DNA of 58,184 bases from Nitrosomonas sp. Nm166. Its GTDB lineage: Bacteria > Pseudomonadota > Gammaproteobacteria > Burkholderiales > Nitrosomonadaceae. The notes beneath the pieces were generated by a model that worked only from the letters and a program-made list of their open reading frames with translations, was not told the DNA's origin and ran no database searches. The first letter of the stretch is position 1. Each line of letters starts with the position of its first letter. Where the stretch lies: positions 1 to 58,184 of the forward strand of contig NZ_FONE01000016.1 in the NCBI RefSeq assembly GCF_900112825.1, read 5' to 3'. Of this stretch, positions 48,188-55,762 are shown piece after piece. Made by a program: the position numbers and the translations under genes.

Positions 48188-48487
48188 GGTTGTGTTTTTG
48201 TTAGTACCTACCCCCCGATTAAAGCCTTTTAATTATCTATAATAAATCTTAGATTCAGTTTTAAAATCGAATTTCGCAATGCTGGCCTAGTCCGAAACTA
48301 CAGCTGACCGAGCATCTGACGATGCTAGAAATGCATGGCACACTTTTGTCAACTTATTGAGTATGTGTTGATTGTTATAAGAAATTGTGAGATCGATCGA
48401 TGTGGTGCACATCTTGGAAAATTGATATCGAGTTTATCGGAAATTAGCGGTGAATAGTTTCTAACCATTAATGGCGTGATGCTTAAC

Positions 48488-48600
48488 AGATTTTAATCTC
48501 TGCTGGTTCAATTCTCCGCTCCTTGGGGCGAAAGCTGGTTGAAAAACCAGCAGATTGAAAAGCGCAGTTAATACCCCGCAGCTTGCGGCGGGGTGCTTTA
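48488..48600 (+). repeat. Cluster of hairpins with stable tetraloops; structured RNA or dispersed palindromic repeat
   Basis: Within 113 bases there are several inverted repeats. AGATTTTAATCT is at 48488-48499. CGCTC-CTTG-GGGCG is at 48517-48530, GCTGGTT-GAAA-AACCAGC at 48534-48551, and ACCCCGC with GCGGGGT around an 8-base loop at 48573-48594. On the plus strand two loops are CUUG and GAAA, both known stable RNA tetraloops. CTGCTGGTT (48500-48508) can also pair with AACCAGCAG (48545-48553), an alternative to the GAAA hairpin. The minus strand translates to a protein-like string containing APRRKLRGI, which I remember from many spurious ORFs; this would fit a dispersed repeat. Confidence 0.6.
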
Positions 48601-48808
48601 TTTAGATGGAGTGAGTGCTTAATTAAATCGAATAAAACAAGTGAGATGCCAGAAGAATGAAATTTATAGAAAAGGAGGTTTTTCTGTTTGAAAAGAGCTG
48701 CTCTTGAAAACAATAAAATAGCAATACCATTTTATAAACAGGGTAATATTGCTATAAAAATCATGAATTTTCCTTGTTTGGGCTGCAGTGACATGCTAAA
48801 ATTTCTTC

Positions 48809-48837
48809 TTGATTAATTAGCATGTAGAAGATATCTA
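48809..48837 (+). promoter_or_regulatory. Possible promoter of the cytochrome oxidase operon
   Basis: TTGATT (48809-48814) and TATCTA (48832-48837) are separated by 17 bases. This would leave a leader of about 190 bases before coxB. No other evidence supports it. Confidence 0.35.
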
Positions 48838-49035
48838 TAACTAAGAAATCTAAGCTACGGATAACAAGGAAATTCAATCAAAAATGTAATTATCGCCAAT
48901 CATGGTGTGGTTTTAAAAAATAAGATGTTGGTGTATGACTTCCGTAAGCTACTAAACAAGATAGGTATTCAGATTGTAGCGTTCGTTCATGGTCATACCT
49001 GAAATCTGTAAAATTAGTAATCATGTGGGGGAAAT

Positions 49036-49854
49036 ATGAGAAGTAAATCAGTAGTAACTTTGGCGGGAGTATCTGCTCTCGCTTTATACTCAAGCATGGC
49101 GGTGGGTAAGTATAACTTTCCCGAGCCGCAGAGTATCATAGCAAAAGATATCTATGATCAGCATCTTATGCTTTTGTGGGTTTGTTTGGCTATTTTTGTC
49201 GGTGTATTTGGCGTCATGTTTTATTCTGTACTCAAACACCGTAAATCTCTGGGCTATAAAGCAGCAAATTTTCATCATAGCACAACAGTTGAGATTATCT
49301 GGACTGTCATACCGTGTCTCATTCTTATTTTTATGGCATATCCAGCCACAAAGACAGTTATTGCGATGAAAGATACCTCAAGTCCTGATATGACCATTAA
49401 AGCTACAGGTTATCAATGGATGTGGGGGTACGATTACCTTCAGGGTGAAGGCGAGGGAATTAGTTTTTTTAGCAAATTATCTACACCAAGAGCTCAAGTC
49501 GAGAATAAGGAAACTAAGGGTGAGAATTATTTGTTAGAGGTGGATAATCGCGTGGTTGTGCCAGTGGGCAAGAAAGTGCGCGTTATTCTAACGGCAAATG
49601 ATGTGCTTCATGCTTGGTGGGTGCCAGCGCTGGGTATTAAGCAAGATGCTATTCCAGGCTTTATTCGTGACACATGGTTCACGGCAGATAGACCAGGGAT
49701 TTATCGTGGTCAATGTGCTGAATTGTGTGGCAAAGATCATGGTTTTATGCCGATTGTGGTAGAAGTGATGGAAGCAGATGAGTATAGTAAATGGGCGGCT
49801 GCTCAGCTGAGTACATCTACAGTTAAAACATCAATGCATATAGAAAATAAGTAA
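49036..49854 (+). CDS. coxB: Cytochrome c oxidase subunit II
   Basis: Subunit II accepts electrons from cytochrome c through its binuclear CuA centre. The 272-residue protein has a signal-like N-terminus (to about residue 25), two membrane helices (about 40-60 and 85-103) and a periplasmic cupredoxin domain. The CuA ligands are visible: His in VLHAWWVPALG, and Cys-x3-Cys with His and Met in CAELCGKDHGFM. The conserved aromatic patch for cytochrome c (GYQWMWGYDY) is present. No fused cytochrome c domain follows, unlike caa3 oxidases. First gene of the operon, with ribosome-binding site GGGGGAAA. Confidence 0.96.
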   Translation: MRSKSVVTLAGVSALALYSSMAVGKYNFPEPQSIIAKDIYDQHLMLLWVCLAIFVGVFGVMFYSVLKHRKSLGYKAANFHHSTTVEIIWTVIPCLILIFMAYPATKTVIAMKDTSSPDMTIKATGYQWMWGYDYLQGEGEGISFFSKLSTPRAQVENKETKGENYLLEVDNRVVVPVGKKVRVILTANDVLHAWWVPALGIKQDAIPGFIRDTWFTADRPGIYRGQCAELCGKDHGFMPIVVEVMEADEYSKWAAAQLSTSTVKTSMHIENK

Positions 49855-49866
49855 AAGGAGATAACT

Positions 49867-51453
49867 ATGGCAGCAGTACATGGTGACGTACATGGTCATG
49901 GACATGATGACCATCATCCCAGTGGAATAATGCGCTGGGTTACAACAACTAATCATAAAGACATTGGCTCAATGTATTTGTGGTTTAGTTTTACGATGTT
50001 CCTAATTGGTGGATTTTTGGCCATGGGAATTCGTGCTGAGTTATATCAGCCGGGTATTCAAATATTAGAGCCTGAATTATTTAATCAATTTACAACATTG
50101 CATGGCTTGATCATGGTATTTGGCGCCATTATGCCGGCTTTTGTGGGTTTTGCTAACTGGCAAGTACCCATCATGATTGGTGCGCCCGATATGGCATTTG
50201 CGCGAATGAATAACTGGAGTTTTTGGTTATTACCAGTAGCAGGAACTTTGCTGGTAGGTTCATTCTTTGCGCCGGGTGGTGCTGCGGCAGGTGGCTGGAC
50301 ATTTTATCCACCGCTTTCTACTCAAGGGGGTATAGGCGTTGATCTGATGATTTTTGCAGTTCATATTTTGGGTGCTTCCTCAATCATGGGCTCAATTAAT
50401 ATCATTACAACCATTTTAAATATGCGGGCGCCTGGCATGACATTAATGAAAATGCCCATGTTCGTATGGACATGGTTGATTACTGCCTATTTACTGGTTC
50501 TGGTTATGCCAGTGCTGGCGGGTGTGGTAACAATGCTATTAACAGATCGTCATTTTGGGACCAGCTTCTTCAATGCAGCTGGTGGCGGTGATCCAGTGAT
50601 GTTTCAGCATATCTTCTGGTTTTTTGGTCATCCAGAAGTTTATATTATGATTTTGCCTGCATTTGGTATCGTGTCTGAGATTATTCCAACTTTCTCACGC
50701 AAACCACTGTTCGGTTATTCATCGATGGTTTATGCAACTGCATCAATTGCAATTCTTTCCTGTATTGTGTGGGCGCATCACATGTTCACAGCAGGTATGC
50801 CAGCAATTGGTCAATTGTTTTTTATGTATGCCACCATGCTGATTGCTGTGCCGACTGGCGTTAAAGTATTTAACTGGACAGCGACGATGTGGCGCGGTTC
50901 GATGTCATTTGAAACACCAATGCTATTCGCAATAGGTTTTATTTTCCTGTTTGTGATCGGTGGATTGAGTGGAGTAATCTGCGCGATTGTTCCAATTGAT
51001 ATACAAGTTCAAGATACATATTATGTAATTGCACATTTCCATTACGTATTAGTATCAGGAGCATTATTTTCACTGTTTGCGGGTGCCTATTACTGGATAC
51101 CAAAATGGACCGGTCGTATGTACAACGAAACGTTGGGTAAATGGCATTTTTGGTTGTCAATGTTCTTCTTTAATTTGACATTCTTCGTGCAGCATTTCTT
51201 AGGATTAGCAGGTATGCCACGTAGAATTCCAGATTATAATCTGCAATTTGCAGATTTTAATATGATATCTAGTATCGGTGCATTTGGGTTTGGATTGACC
51301 CAGCTTCTTTTCCTGTACATTATGATTAATTGCATTCGTGGTGGAGAAAAAGCACCGGAGAAACCATGGGATGGTGCCACAACTTTGGAATGGACGCATT
51401 TACCAACACCTGCTCCATATCATAGTTTTGAAAAACCACCTGTTCTTAAGTAG
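49867..51453 (+). CDS. coxA: Cytochrome c oxidase subunit I (aa3 type)
   Basis: Catalytic core of the heme-copper oxidase, reducing oxygen and pumping protons; 528 residues with 12 helices. Low-spin heme His lies in FTTLHGLIMVFG. The CuB ligands lie in FFGHPEVYIMILPAFG (His, with the cross-linked Tyr) and AHHMFTAG (His pair). HFHYVLVSG supplies the high-spin and second low-spin heme ligands. The Glu in GHPEV marks the D-channel of A1-type oxidases. A His-rich N-terminus (HGDVHGHGHDDHHP) precedes the first helix. It follows coxB by 12 bases. Confidence 0.97.
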   Translation: MAAVHGDVHGHGHDDHHPSGIMRWVTTTNHKDIGSMYLWFSFTMFLIGGFLAMGIRAELYQPGIQILEPELFNQFTTLHGLIMVFGAIMPAFVGFANWQVPIMIGAPDMAFARMNNWSFWLLPVAGTLLVGSFFAPGGAAAGGWTFYPPLSTQGGIGVDLMIFAVHILGASSIMGSINIITTILNMRAPGMTLMKMPMFVWTWLITAYLLVLVMPVLAGVVTMLLTDRHFGTSFFNAAGGGDPVMFQHIFWFFGHPEVYIMILPAFGIVSEIIPTFSRKPLFGYSSMVYATASIAILSCIVWAHHMFTAGMPAIGQLFFMYATMLIAVPTGVKVFNWTATMWRGSMSFETPMLFAIGFIFLFVIGGLSGVICAIVPIDIQVQDTYYVIAHFHYVLVSGALFSLFAGAYYWIPKWTGRMYNETLGKWHFWLSMFFFNLTFFVQHFLGLAGMPRRIPDYNLQFADFNMISSIGAFGFGLTQLLFLYIMINCIRGGEKAPEKPWDGATTLEWTHLPTPAPYHSFEKPPVLK

Positions 51454-51472
51454 AAATAAGCAAGAGAAACAT

Positions 51473-51577
51473 ATGTCAGAAGAGACAGATATAAAGCGTA
51501 AAAAATATAGAACGGCAATATTTCTGTTAATCATGGTTGCAGCGATTTATATAACGGTTATATTAAAAGAATGGTAA
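51473..51577 (+). CDS. Cytochrome oxidase small assembly protein, 34 residues
   Basis: Very short gene between coxA and ctaG: a charged cytoplasmic start (MSEETDIKRKKYR) and one membrane helix (about 14-31, TAIFLLIMVAAIYITVIL). A gene of this size and layout is known in this position in betaproteobacterial oxidase operons under this name. The start is ATG 51473 after AAGAGAAAC, and the stop overlaps the ctaG start by 7 bases, so the two are translationally coupled. The frame is open upstream into coxA, but that part is not expected to be coding. Confidence 0.75.
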   Translation: MSEETDIKRKKYRTAIFLLIMVAAIYITVILKEW

Positions 51578-52116
51578 ATAGTAATATAAAGGCAAACGTT
51601 TTAATGATGAGAAAACTGTTAGTTTTCACATTGATAATGTTTGTTTTTGGCTTTGCTCTTGTGCCATTCTATGAGAAGTTTTGTGAAGTAACCGGAATTA
51701 ATAATCTGTTGCGACCAGATGTACTGGCGAAAGATAACTGGGTGGATGAAGAGCGCTGGGTAACAATTGAGTTTGATGCCAATACAAGAGGATTGCCTTG
51801 GCAATTTAAGCCCTTGCAAACCAGTGCTCGTATTCATCCAGGTGAATCGATCAGTGTAATGTATGAGATTACCAATAATTCAGATCGTGAAATTAGCGGG
51901 CAAGCAATACCCAGCTATAGCCCGCGTTTTCTAGATAAGCATTTGAAGAAATTTGAGTGCTTCTGTTTTACAAAGCAAGTGTTGAAGCCCAATGAAACTA
52001 GGCAAATGCCAGTTCAATTTGTAATTGAGCCAGGATTGCCTGCAGATATACACACTGTGACTGTTTCATATACTTTTTTTGAATTACCTGACAGTGCGAG
52101 TACGGCCAAAAAATAA
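51571..52116 (+). CDS. ctaG: Cytochrome c oxidase assembly protein CtaG (Cox11)
   Basis: CtaG/Cox11 delivers copper to the CuB site of subunit I from the periplasmic face. The 181-residue protein has one N-terminal membrane helix (LLVFTLIMFVFGFALVPFY) followed by FCEVTGIN and an immunoglobulin-like copper domain with the CFCFTKQ motif (the two copper-binding cysteines). Normal length. Confidence 0.95.
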   Translation: MVNSNIKANVLMMRKLLVFTLIMFVFGFALVPFYEKFCEVTGINNLLRPDVLAKDNWVDEERWVTIEFDANTRGLPWQFKPLQTSARIHPGESISVMYEITNNSDREISGQAIPSYSPRFLDKHLKKFECFCFTKQVLKPNETRQMPVQFVIEPGLPADIHTVTVSYTFFELPDSASTAKK

Positions 52117-52128
52117 GGAAGCGAAAGT

Positions 52129-52338
52129 TTGAATAAAGTTACTGAAAAACAAACTGGTGCGATTATTTGGCAAATTGCCAAGGCAGTAATGTTTGCTTTT
52201 ATGGGGATTCGTAAAAAGAGTGATCTTGAGCATGATGCTGCAACATTAAAGCCAGCTCAAGTAATTATAGGTGGGATTATCGGGGCTGCATTATTTGTAA
52301 TAGGCTTGATACTGTTGGTTAGGATAATTGTTAATTAA
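52129..52338 (+). CDS. DUF2970 family membrane protein
   Basis: Small protein of 69 residues typical of betaproteobacterial oxidase operons. The start codon is TTG 52129, preceded by AAGGAAGCGAAAG. Features: a helix containing AVMFAFMGIRKKSDLEHD, then one membrane helix (about 46-67, IIGGIIGAALFVIGLILLV). The function is unknown; the position between ctaG and subunit III suggests a role in oxidase assembly or stability. Confidence 0.85.
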   Translation: MNKVTEKQTGAIIWQIAKAVMFAFMGIRKKSDLEHDAATLKPAQVIIGGIIGAALFVIGLILLVRIIVN

Positions 52339-52369
52339 AGATGAATAAATTAAGGTGGAGGAGGTAAGA

Positions 52370-53227
52370 ATGAGTCAGGAATCCGGGCATTATTATGTCC
52401 CAGCTCCGTCGTCATATCCAATAATTGGATCGACTGCAGTTTTTTTTATGGGAACTGGTGCAGCTTTAACCATGAATAAAATTGAATTGGGCTATGGTTT
52501 ATTAGCAATTGGTTTTGCTATTTTGATCTATATGCTGTTCGGTTGGTTTGGCACTGTAGCTCGGGAAAGTGAAAGCGGTAAGTATGGTGAGCAGGTGGAT
52601 CTTTCATTCCGCTGGGGAATGAGTTGGTTTATTTTTACTGAAGTAATGTTTTTCTGCGCATTCTTTGGTGCTTTATTTTATATGCGTAATTTATCCATAC
52701 CATGGCTAATAGAAGAAAGTACAGTATTAGGAAATACATTTTGGTCTACATATGATGGTAACTGGCCGACTGCTGGACCTGGAGTGCATGAGCAATTTAC
52801 TCCGATGGGTGCTTGGGGGCTGCCAGCATTTAATACATTATTATTGCTAACTTCAGGTGTTACAGTTACGCTAGCTCACTGGGCATTGAAGGAAAACAGA
52901 CGCAGTGCTCTGAAAAATTGGTTGCTCGCGACTATTTTCTTGGGTGCATTGTTTATAGGCTGCCAGGCATATGAATATGTACATGCTTATAATGATCTTA
53001 ATCTGAAATTAACAACCGGGGCGTATGGTTCAACATTTTTTATGTTGACAGGCTTTCATGGCTTTCATGTAACCATCGGTACCATCATGCTGATTGTCAT
53101 CTATTTTCGTAGTGTTGCAGGGCATTTCTCACCTGAGCATCACTTCGGATTTGAAGGTGTAGCTTGGTATTGGCACTTTGTTGACGTGGTATGGTTAGGA
53201 TTGTTTATTTTCGTATATTTGATGTAA
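52370..53227 (+). CDS. coxC: Cytochrome c oxidase subunit III
   Basis: Seven-helix core subunit without redox centres, 285 residues from ATG 52370 (MSQESGHYYVPAPSSYP), which has the strong ribosome-binding site GGAGGAGG. FRWGMSWFIFTEVMFFCAFFGALFY and TGFHGFHVTIGTIM, and the final FEGVAWYWHFVDVVWLGLFIFVYLM, are the family signatures. The 185 bases after it contain no supported gene, although a small DUF2909 gene often occurs there in relatives. Confidence 0.96.
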   Translation: MSQESGHYYVPAPSSYPIIGSTAVFFMGTGAALTMNKIELGYGLLAIGFAILIYMLFGWFGTVARESESGKYGEQVDLSFRWGMSWFIFTEVMFFCAFFGALFYMRNLSIPWLIEESTVLGNTFWSTYDGNWPTAGPGVHEQFTPMGAWGLPAFNTLLLLTSGVTVTLAHWALKENRRSALKNWLLATIFLGALFIGCQAYEYVHAYNDLNLKLTTGAYGSTFFMLTGFHGFHVTIGTIMLIVIYFRSVAGHFSPEHHFGFEGVAWYWHFVDVVWLGLFIFVYLM

Positions 53228-53412
53228 GCAGATAGTTGGGAACATAAATAAAGGTTCCGGGTTTTCAGTTACTTGATTGCAATTGAAGCTTAGGGTCACC
53301 AAGAGTAAAGAGTAAAAGCTCGGAATCTTTTTCCAGATCCCTATGAAAAAAATAGAAATTGTTCTTTTTGATAGTTGGTTAAGTAATCCTATAAAATTTA
53401 TACAAACTGAAG

Positions 53413-54135
53413 ATGATTGTATTGGGATACCGTTTTGAGCCTAAGCTATGGGCGATTATCGCAACTACAGTTTCAGTATTTGTTTTTATTGAATTAGGAA
53501 AGTGGCAATTATCCCGGGCAGATGAAAAGAATGCACGGTATGAACAATTAGAGCAATATGCGAAAGAGCCAGCCATCACGCTTCCTGAGGTATTAATAAA
53601 ATTAGAAGATTTTCAGTACCGTGATATAGAGGTACGGGGCGAGTATTTGCCCGAGCATACGGTATATCTGGACAACAAAACTTATAAAGGTCGAGCAGGA
53701 TATCACGTTGTTACACCACTTAAGATTGCGAATAGTTCATTGTATGTTGCGATTAACAGAGGATGGATTGCAACAGGTTATGATCGAACAATACTACCGT
53801 TGATTCCAGAAACTAATGAACCTGTTAAAGTAACTGGTGTCGTGGTATCCCCAGAATCAAGAGCTTTAGAATTATCAGATAAGGTACTGCCGGTCGGCAA
53901 GGTTTGGAGCAATTTTGATCTGCAGCGATATCAGGAAGCTACGGGTCTAAAAATGCAACCAATAATGGTGCTACAGAAAGACCAAGCAGAAGATGGTCTA
54001 GTTCGAGATTGGGATAAACCTGATTCTGGTGCATCCAAAAATATAGGTTATGCGGTTCAATGGTTTTCATTGGCAGCCACAGCAATAATTATTTTTTTAG
54101 TATTGAATGTTAGACGAAAAAATTCAAAAAGCTAA
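53413..54135 (+). CDS. SURF1-family oxidase assembly protein
   Basis: Inner-membrane assembly factor of 240 residues linked to heme a insertion into subunit I. The two membrane helices are at the ends (about 12-29 and 212-230). In between, FIELGKWQLSRADEKNA, VRGEYLPEHTVYLDNKTYKGRAG, INRGWIATGYDRTI and KNIGYAVQWFSLAATAIIIFLVLN follow the SURF1 pattern. The next gene starts 29 bases before its stop. Confidence 0.92.
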   Translation: MIVLGYRFEPKLWAIIATTVSVFVFIELGKWQLSRADEKNARYEQLEQYAKEPAITLPEVLIKLEDFQYRDIEVRGEYLPEHTVYLDNKTYKGRAGYHVVTPLKIANSSLYVAINRGWIATGYDRTILPLIPETNEPVKVTGVVVSPESRALELSDKVLPVGKVWSNFDLQRYQEATGLKMQPIMVLQKDQAEDGLVRDWDKPDSGASKNIGYAVQWFSLAATAIIIFLVLNVRRKNSKS

Positions 54136-54688
54136 CAGGCGTAAGTTCTTACTATTGCTGGCACTCATGTGCGCGCCGGTGATTATTTCTTATACCTTAT
54201 ATATATTAGAATACAAACCAGAAAGCACTCATTACGGCGATCTAATTCCTATTGTCAAGGTTAGTGGAAAAGGTACAAATCAAAGTGACAATACGATTCT
54301 CCGAATGAAGGATTTACAAGGCAAGTGGGTTCTAGTGACTGTAGATTCAGGCCACTGTGATAAGGCTTGTCAGGAAAAATTATATTTCATGCGTCAGGTA
54401 CGGCTGGTACAAGGCAAAGAAAAGCATCGCATTGAGCGGCTTTGGCTCATTAATGACAATGTTGTTCCGGATGTTGAATTAATTAAGCAGTATGAAGGTA
54501 CATTCTTTGTCAATGCAAAGGAAAGCGAAATTCTTAGTTTTATTGAAACTGAAGAAACACAAACAAAGCATATCTATCTTATTGACCCGATAGGTAATTT
54601 AATGATGCGTTTTCCTGAAAATGTAAATGGCACAAAAATGGGTCAAGACATAAAACGATTACTACACGTATCGCAGTTGGAGCATTAA
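54107..54688 (+). CDS. SCO-like thioredoxin-fold membrane protein of the oxidase operon
   Basis: Protein of 193 residues overlapping the SURF1 gene by 29 bases. One N-terminal membrane helix (about 13-31) is followed by a periplasmic domain containing GHCDKACQEK, a C-x3-C pair (Cys84, Cys88) in the position of the copper-binding CxxxC of SCO proteins, and a C-terminal KHIYLIDPIGNLMMRFP resembling the end of SCO1. Family members at this position are usually annotated only as hypothetical or oxidase-associated. A role in CuA maturation or disulfide handling is inference. No separate sco gene is present in this operon. Confidence 0.75.
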   Translation: MLDEKIQKANRRKFLLLLALMCAPVIISYTLYILEYKPESTHYGDLIPIVKVSGKGTNQSDNTILRMKDLQGKWVLVTVDSGHCDKACQEKLYFMRQVRLVQGKEKHRIERLWLINDNVVPDVELIKQYEGTFFVNAKESEILSFIETEETQTKHIYLIDPIGNLMMRFPENVNGTKMGQDIKRLLHVSQLEH

Positions 54689-54773
54689 AAGCACAGATTG
54701 CATTCATAACGGATGATCTGCATGAATTAAAAAAAAGAATATTCGACTTGTATGAATAGAGGAGATTAGTGAC

Positions 54774-55667
54774 ATGGCTAGTAGTTTAGCTTGGCATGAG
54801 ACAGCATCACGTATCAATCAATTTTATCGATTAACCAAACCACGCGTTGTATCGTTAATTGTTTTTACTGCAGTTATTGGAATGTTTCTGGCAGTTCCTG
54901 GTGCGGTTCCTTTAGATGTCTTGTTTTTTGGGACAGTAGGTATTGCGTTAGTAGCTGGTGCGGCCGCTGCTTTAAATTGCCTGGTAGAACAAAAAATGGA
55001 TGCTGTTATGGCAAGGACAAAAGGTCGACCACTGCCACAAGGAAAAGTGAGTGTACCAGAAACAACTTTTTTTCTGCTGATAGTCGGTGGATTAGGGCTT
55101 TTTATACTCCATCACTGGGTTAACGAACTCACAATGTGGTTAACACTGGGTACCTTTGTGGGCTACGCTATTATTTACACAGTGATTTTGAAACCATTAA
55201 CGCCACAAAATATTGTAATCGGAGGTGCGTCGGGCGCTATGCCGCCAGTATTGGGTTGGACAGCAGTCACGGGTGAAATTGCAAGCGACGCGTTATTGTT
55301 ATTTTTGATTATCTTTGCTTGGACACCACCGCATTTTTGGGCTCTTGCTCTGTATAGGAAGAATGAATATGCCTCGATTGGCATGCCTATGCTTCCAGTA
55401 ACCCATGGTGATCAATTTACTCGTTTGCATGTTTTGCTGTATACAGTCATTCTGTGCATAGTAACAACATTGCCATATATCACGCAAATGAGCGGACTGA
55501 TCTATCTGGTGAGTTCGATTTTGTTAAATGGTATCTTTATGTACTATGCCATAGAAATTTATCGTAATTATAGCGATCAGTTGGCGCGGGAAGCATTTCG
55601 CTATTCGATTCTCTATTTAGCATTGCTATTTGTAGCATTGTTAGTAGATCATTATTTCTTTTTCTAG
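54774..55667 (+). CDS. ctaB: Protoheme IX farnesyltransferase (heme O synthase)
   Basis: UbiA-type prenyltransferase that adds farnesyl to heme b to give heme O. The 297-residue protein has about eight to nine helices. The Asp-rich site is [21 protein letters not shown], and the second polar loop has [27 protein letters not shown]. Start ATG 54774 after GAGGAGATTAG. In most relatives ctaA (heme A synthase) directly precedes it; here only 85 non-coding bases separate it from the SCO-like gene. Confidence 0.96.
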   Translation: MASSLAWHETASRINQFYRLTKPRVVSLIVFTAVIGMFLAVPGAVPLDVLFFGTVGIALVAGAAAALNCLVEQKMDAVMARTKGRPLPQGKVSVPETTFFLLIVGGLGLFILHHWVNELTMWLTLGTFVGYAIIYTVILKPLTPQNIVIGGASGAMPPVLGWTAVTGEIASDALLLFLIIFAWTPPHFWALALYRKNEYASIGMPMLPVTHGDQFTRLHVLLYTVILCIVTTLPYITQMSGLIYLVSSILLNGIFMYYAIEIYRNYSDQLAREAFRYSILYLALLFVALLVDHYFFF

Positions 55668-55688
55668 ACTTTAAGCAATAAAAACACA

Positions 55689-55735
55689 TTGCGCGCTTGC
55701 AACATCGTTGGTCATTTGCAATATTGCAAGCGCAA
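55689..55735. terminator. Inverted repeat between convergent genes
   Basis: The left arm at 55689-55702 and the right arm TTGCAAGCGCAA at 55724-55735 are complementary except for a 2-base bulge. A second palindrome (TTGCAA-TA-TTGCAA, 55716-55729) shares the right arm. The element lies between the ctaB stop and the stop of the leftward flavoprotein gene, where a two-way terminator is expected. No long T run is present, so this is tentative. Confidence 0.4.
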
Positions 55736-55762
55736 ATTGAGCAAGAAAAGTGAAACTTAATT

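Larger units (their letters stand above)
48188..49035. other. 848-base gene-free region before the cytochrome oxidase operon
   Basis: No supported protein gene is present on either strand. The region contains an interrupted palindrome GATGTG-GTG-CACATC (48399-48413), the hairpin cluster at 48488-48600, and a possible oxidase promoter at 48809-48837. A minus-strand reading frame at 48483-48713 is judged to be translation of the hairpin repeat. Confidence 0.6.

Noticed and set aside
48480..48530. tRNA-like stretch: AGATTTTAATCT followed by GGTTCAATTC
   Set aside because: It recalls a tRNA-Leu(UAA) anticodon arm and a T loop, but no acceptor stem, D arm or paired T stem can be formed around it. 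It is explained better by the hairpin repeat.
48483..48713. Minus-strand ORF of 76 codons in the gene-free region
   Set aside because: It spans the hairpin cluster and its sequence (APRRKLRGI, RRIEPAEIK) is what the palindromic repeat gives when translated. It has no ribosome-binding site or recognisable domain, so it is treated as a translated repeat.
53343..53438. 31-codon ORF between coxC and the SURF1 gene, where DUF2909 is often encoded
   Set aside because: It is too short, lacks the two membrane helices of DUF2909, overlaps the SURF1 start and has no ribosome-binding site.
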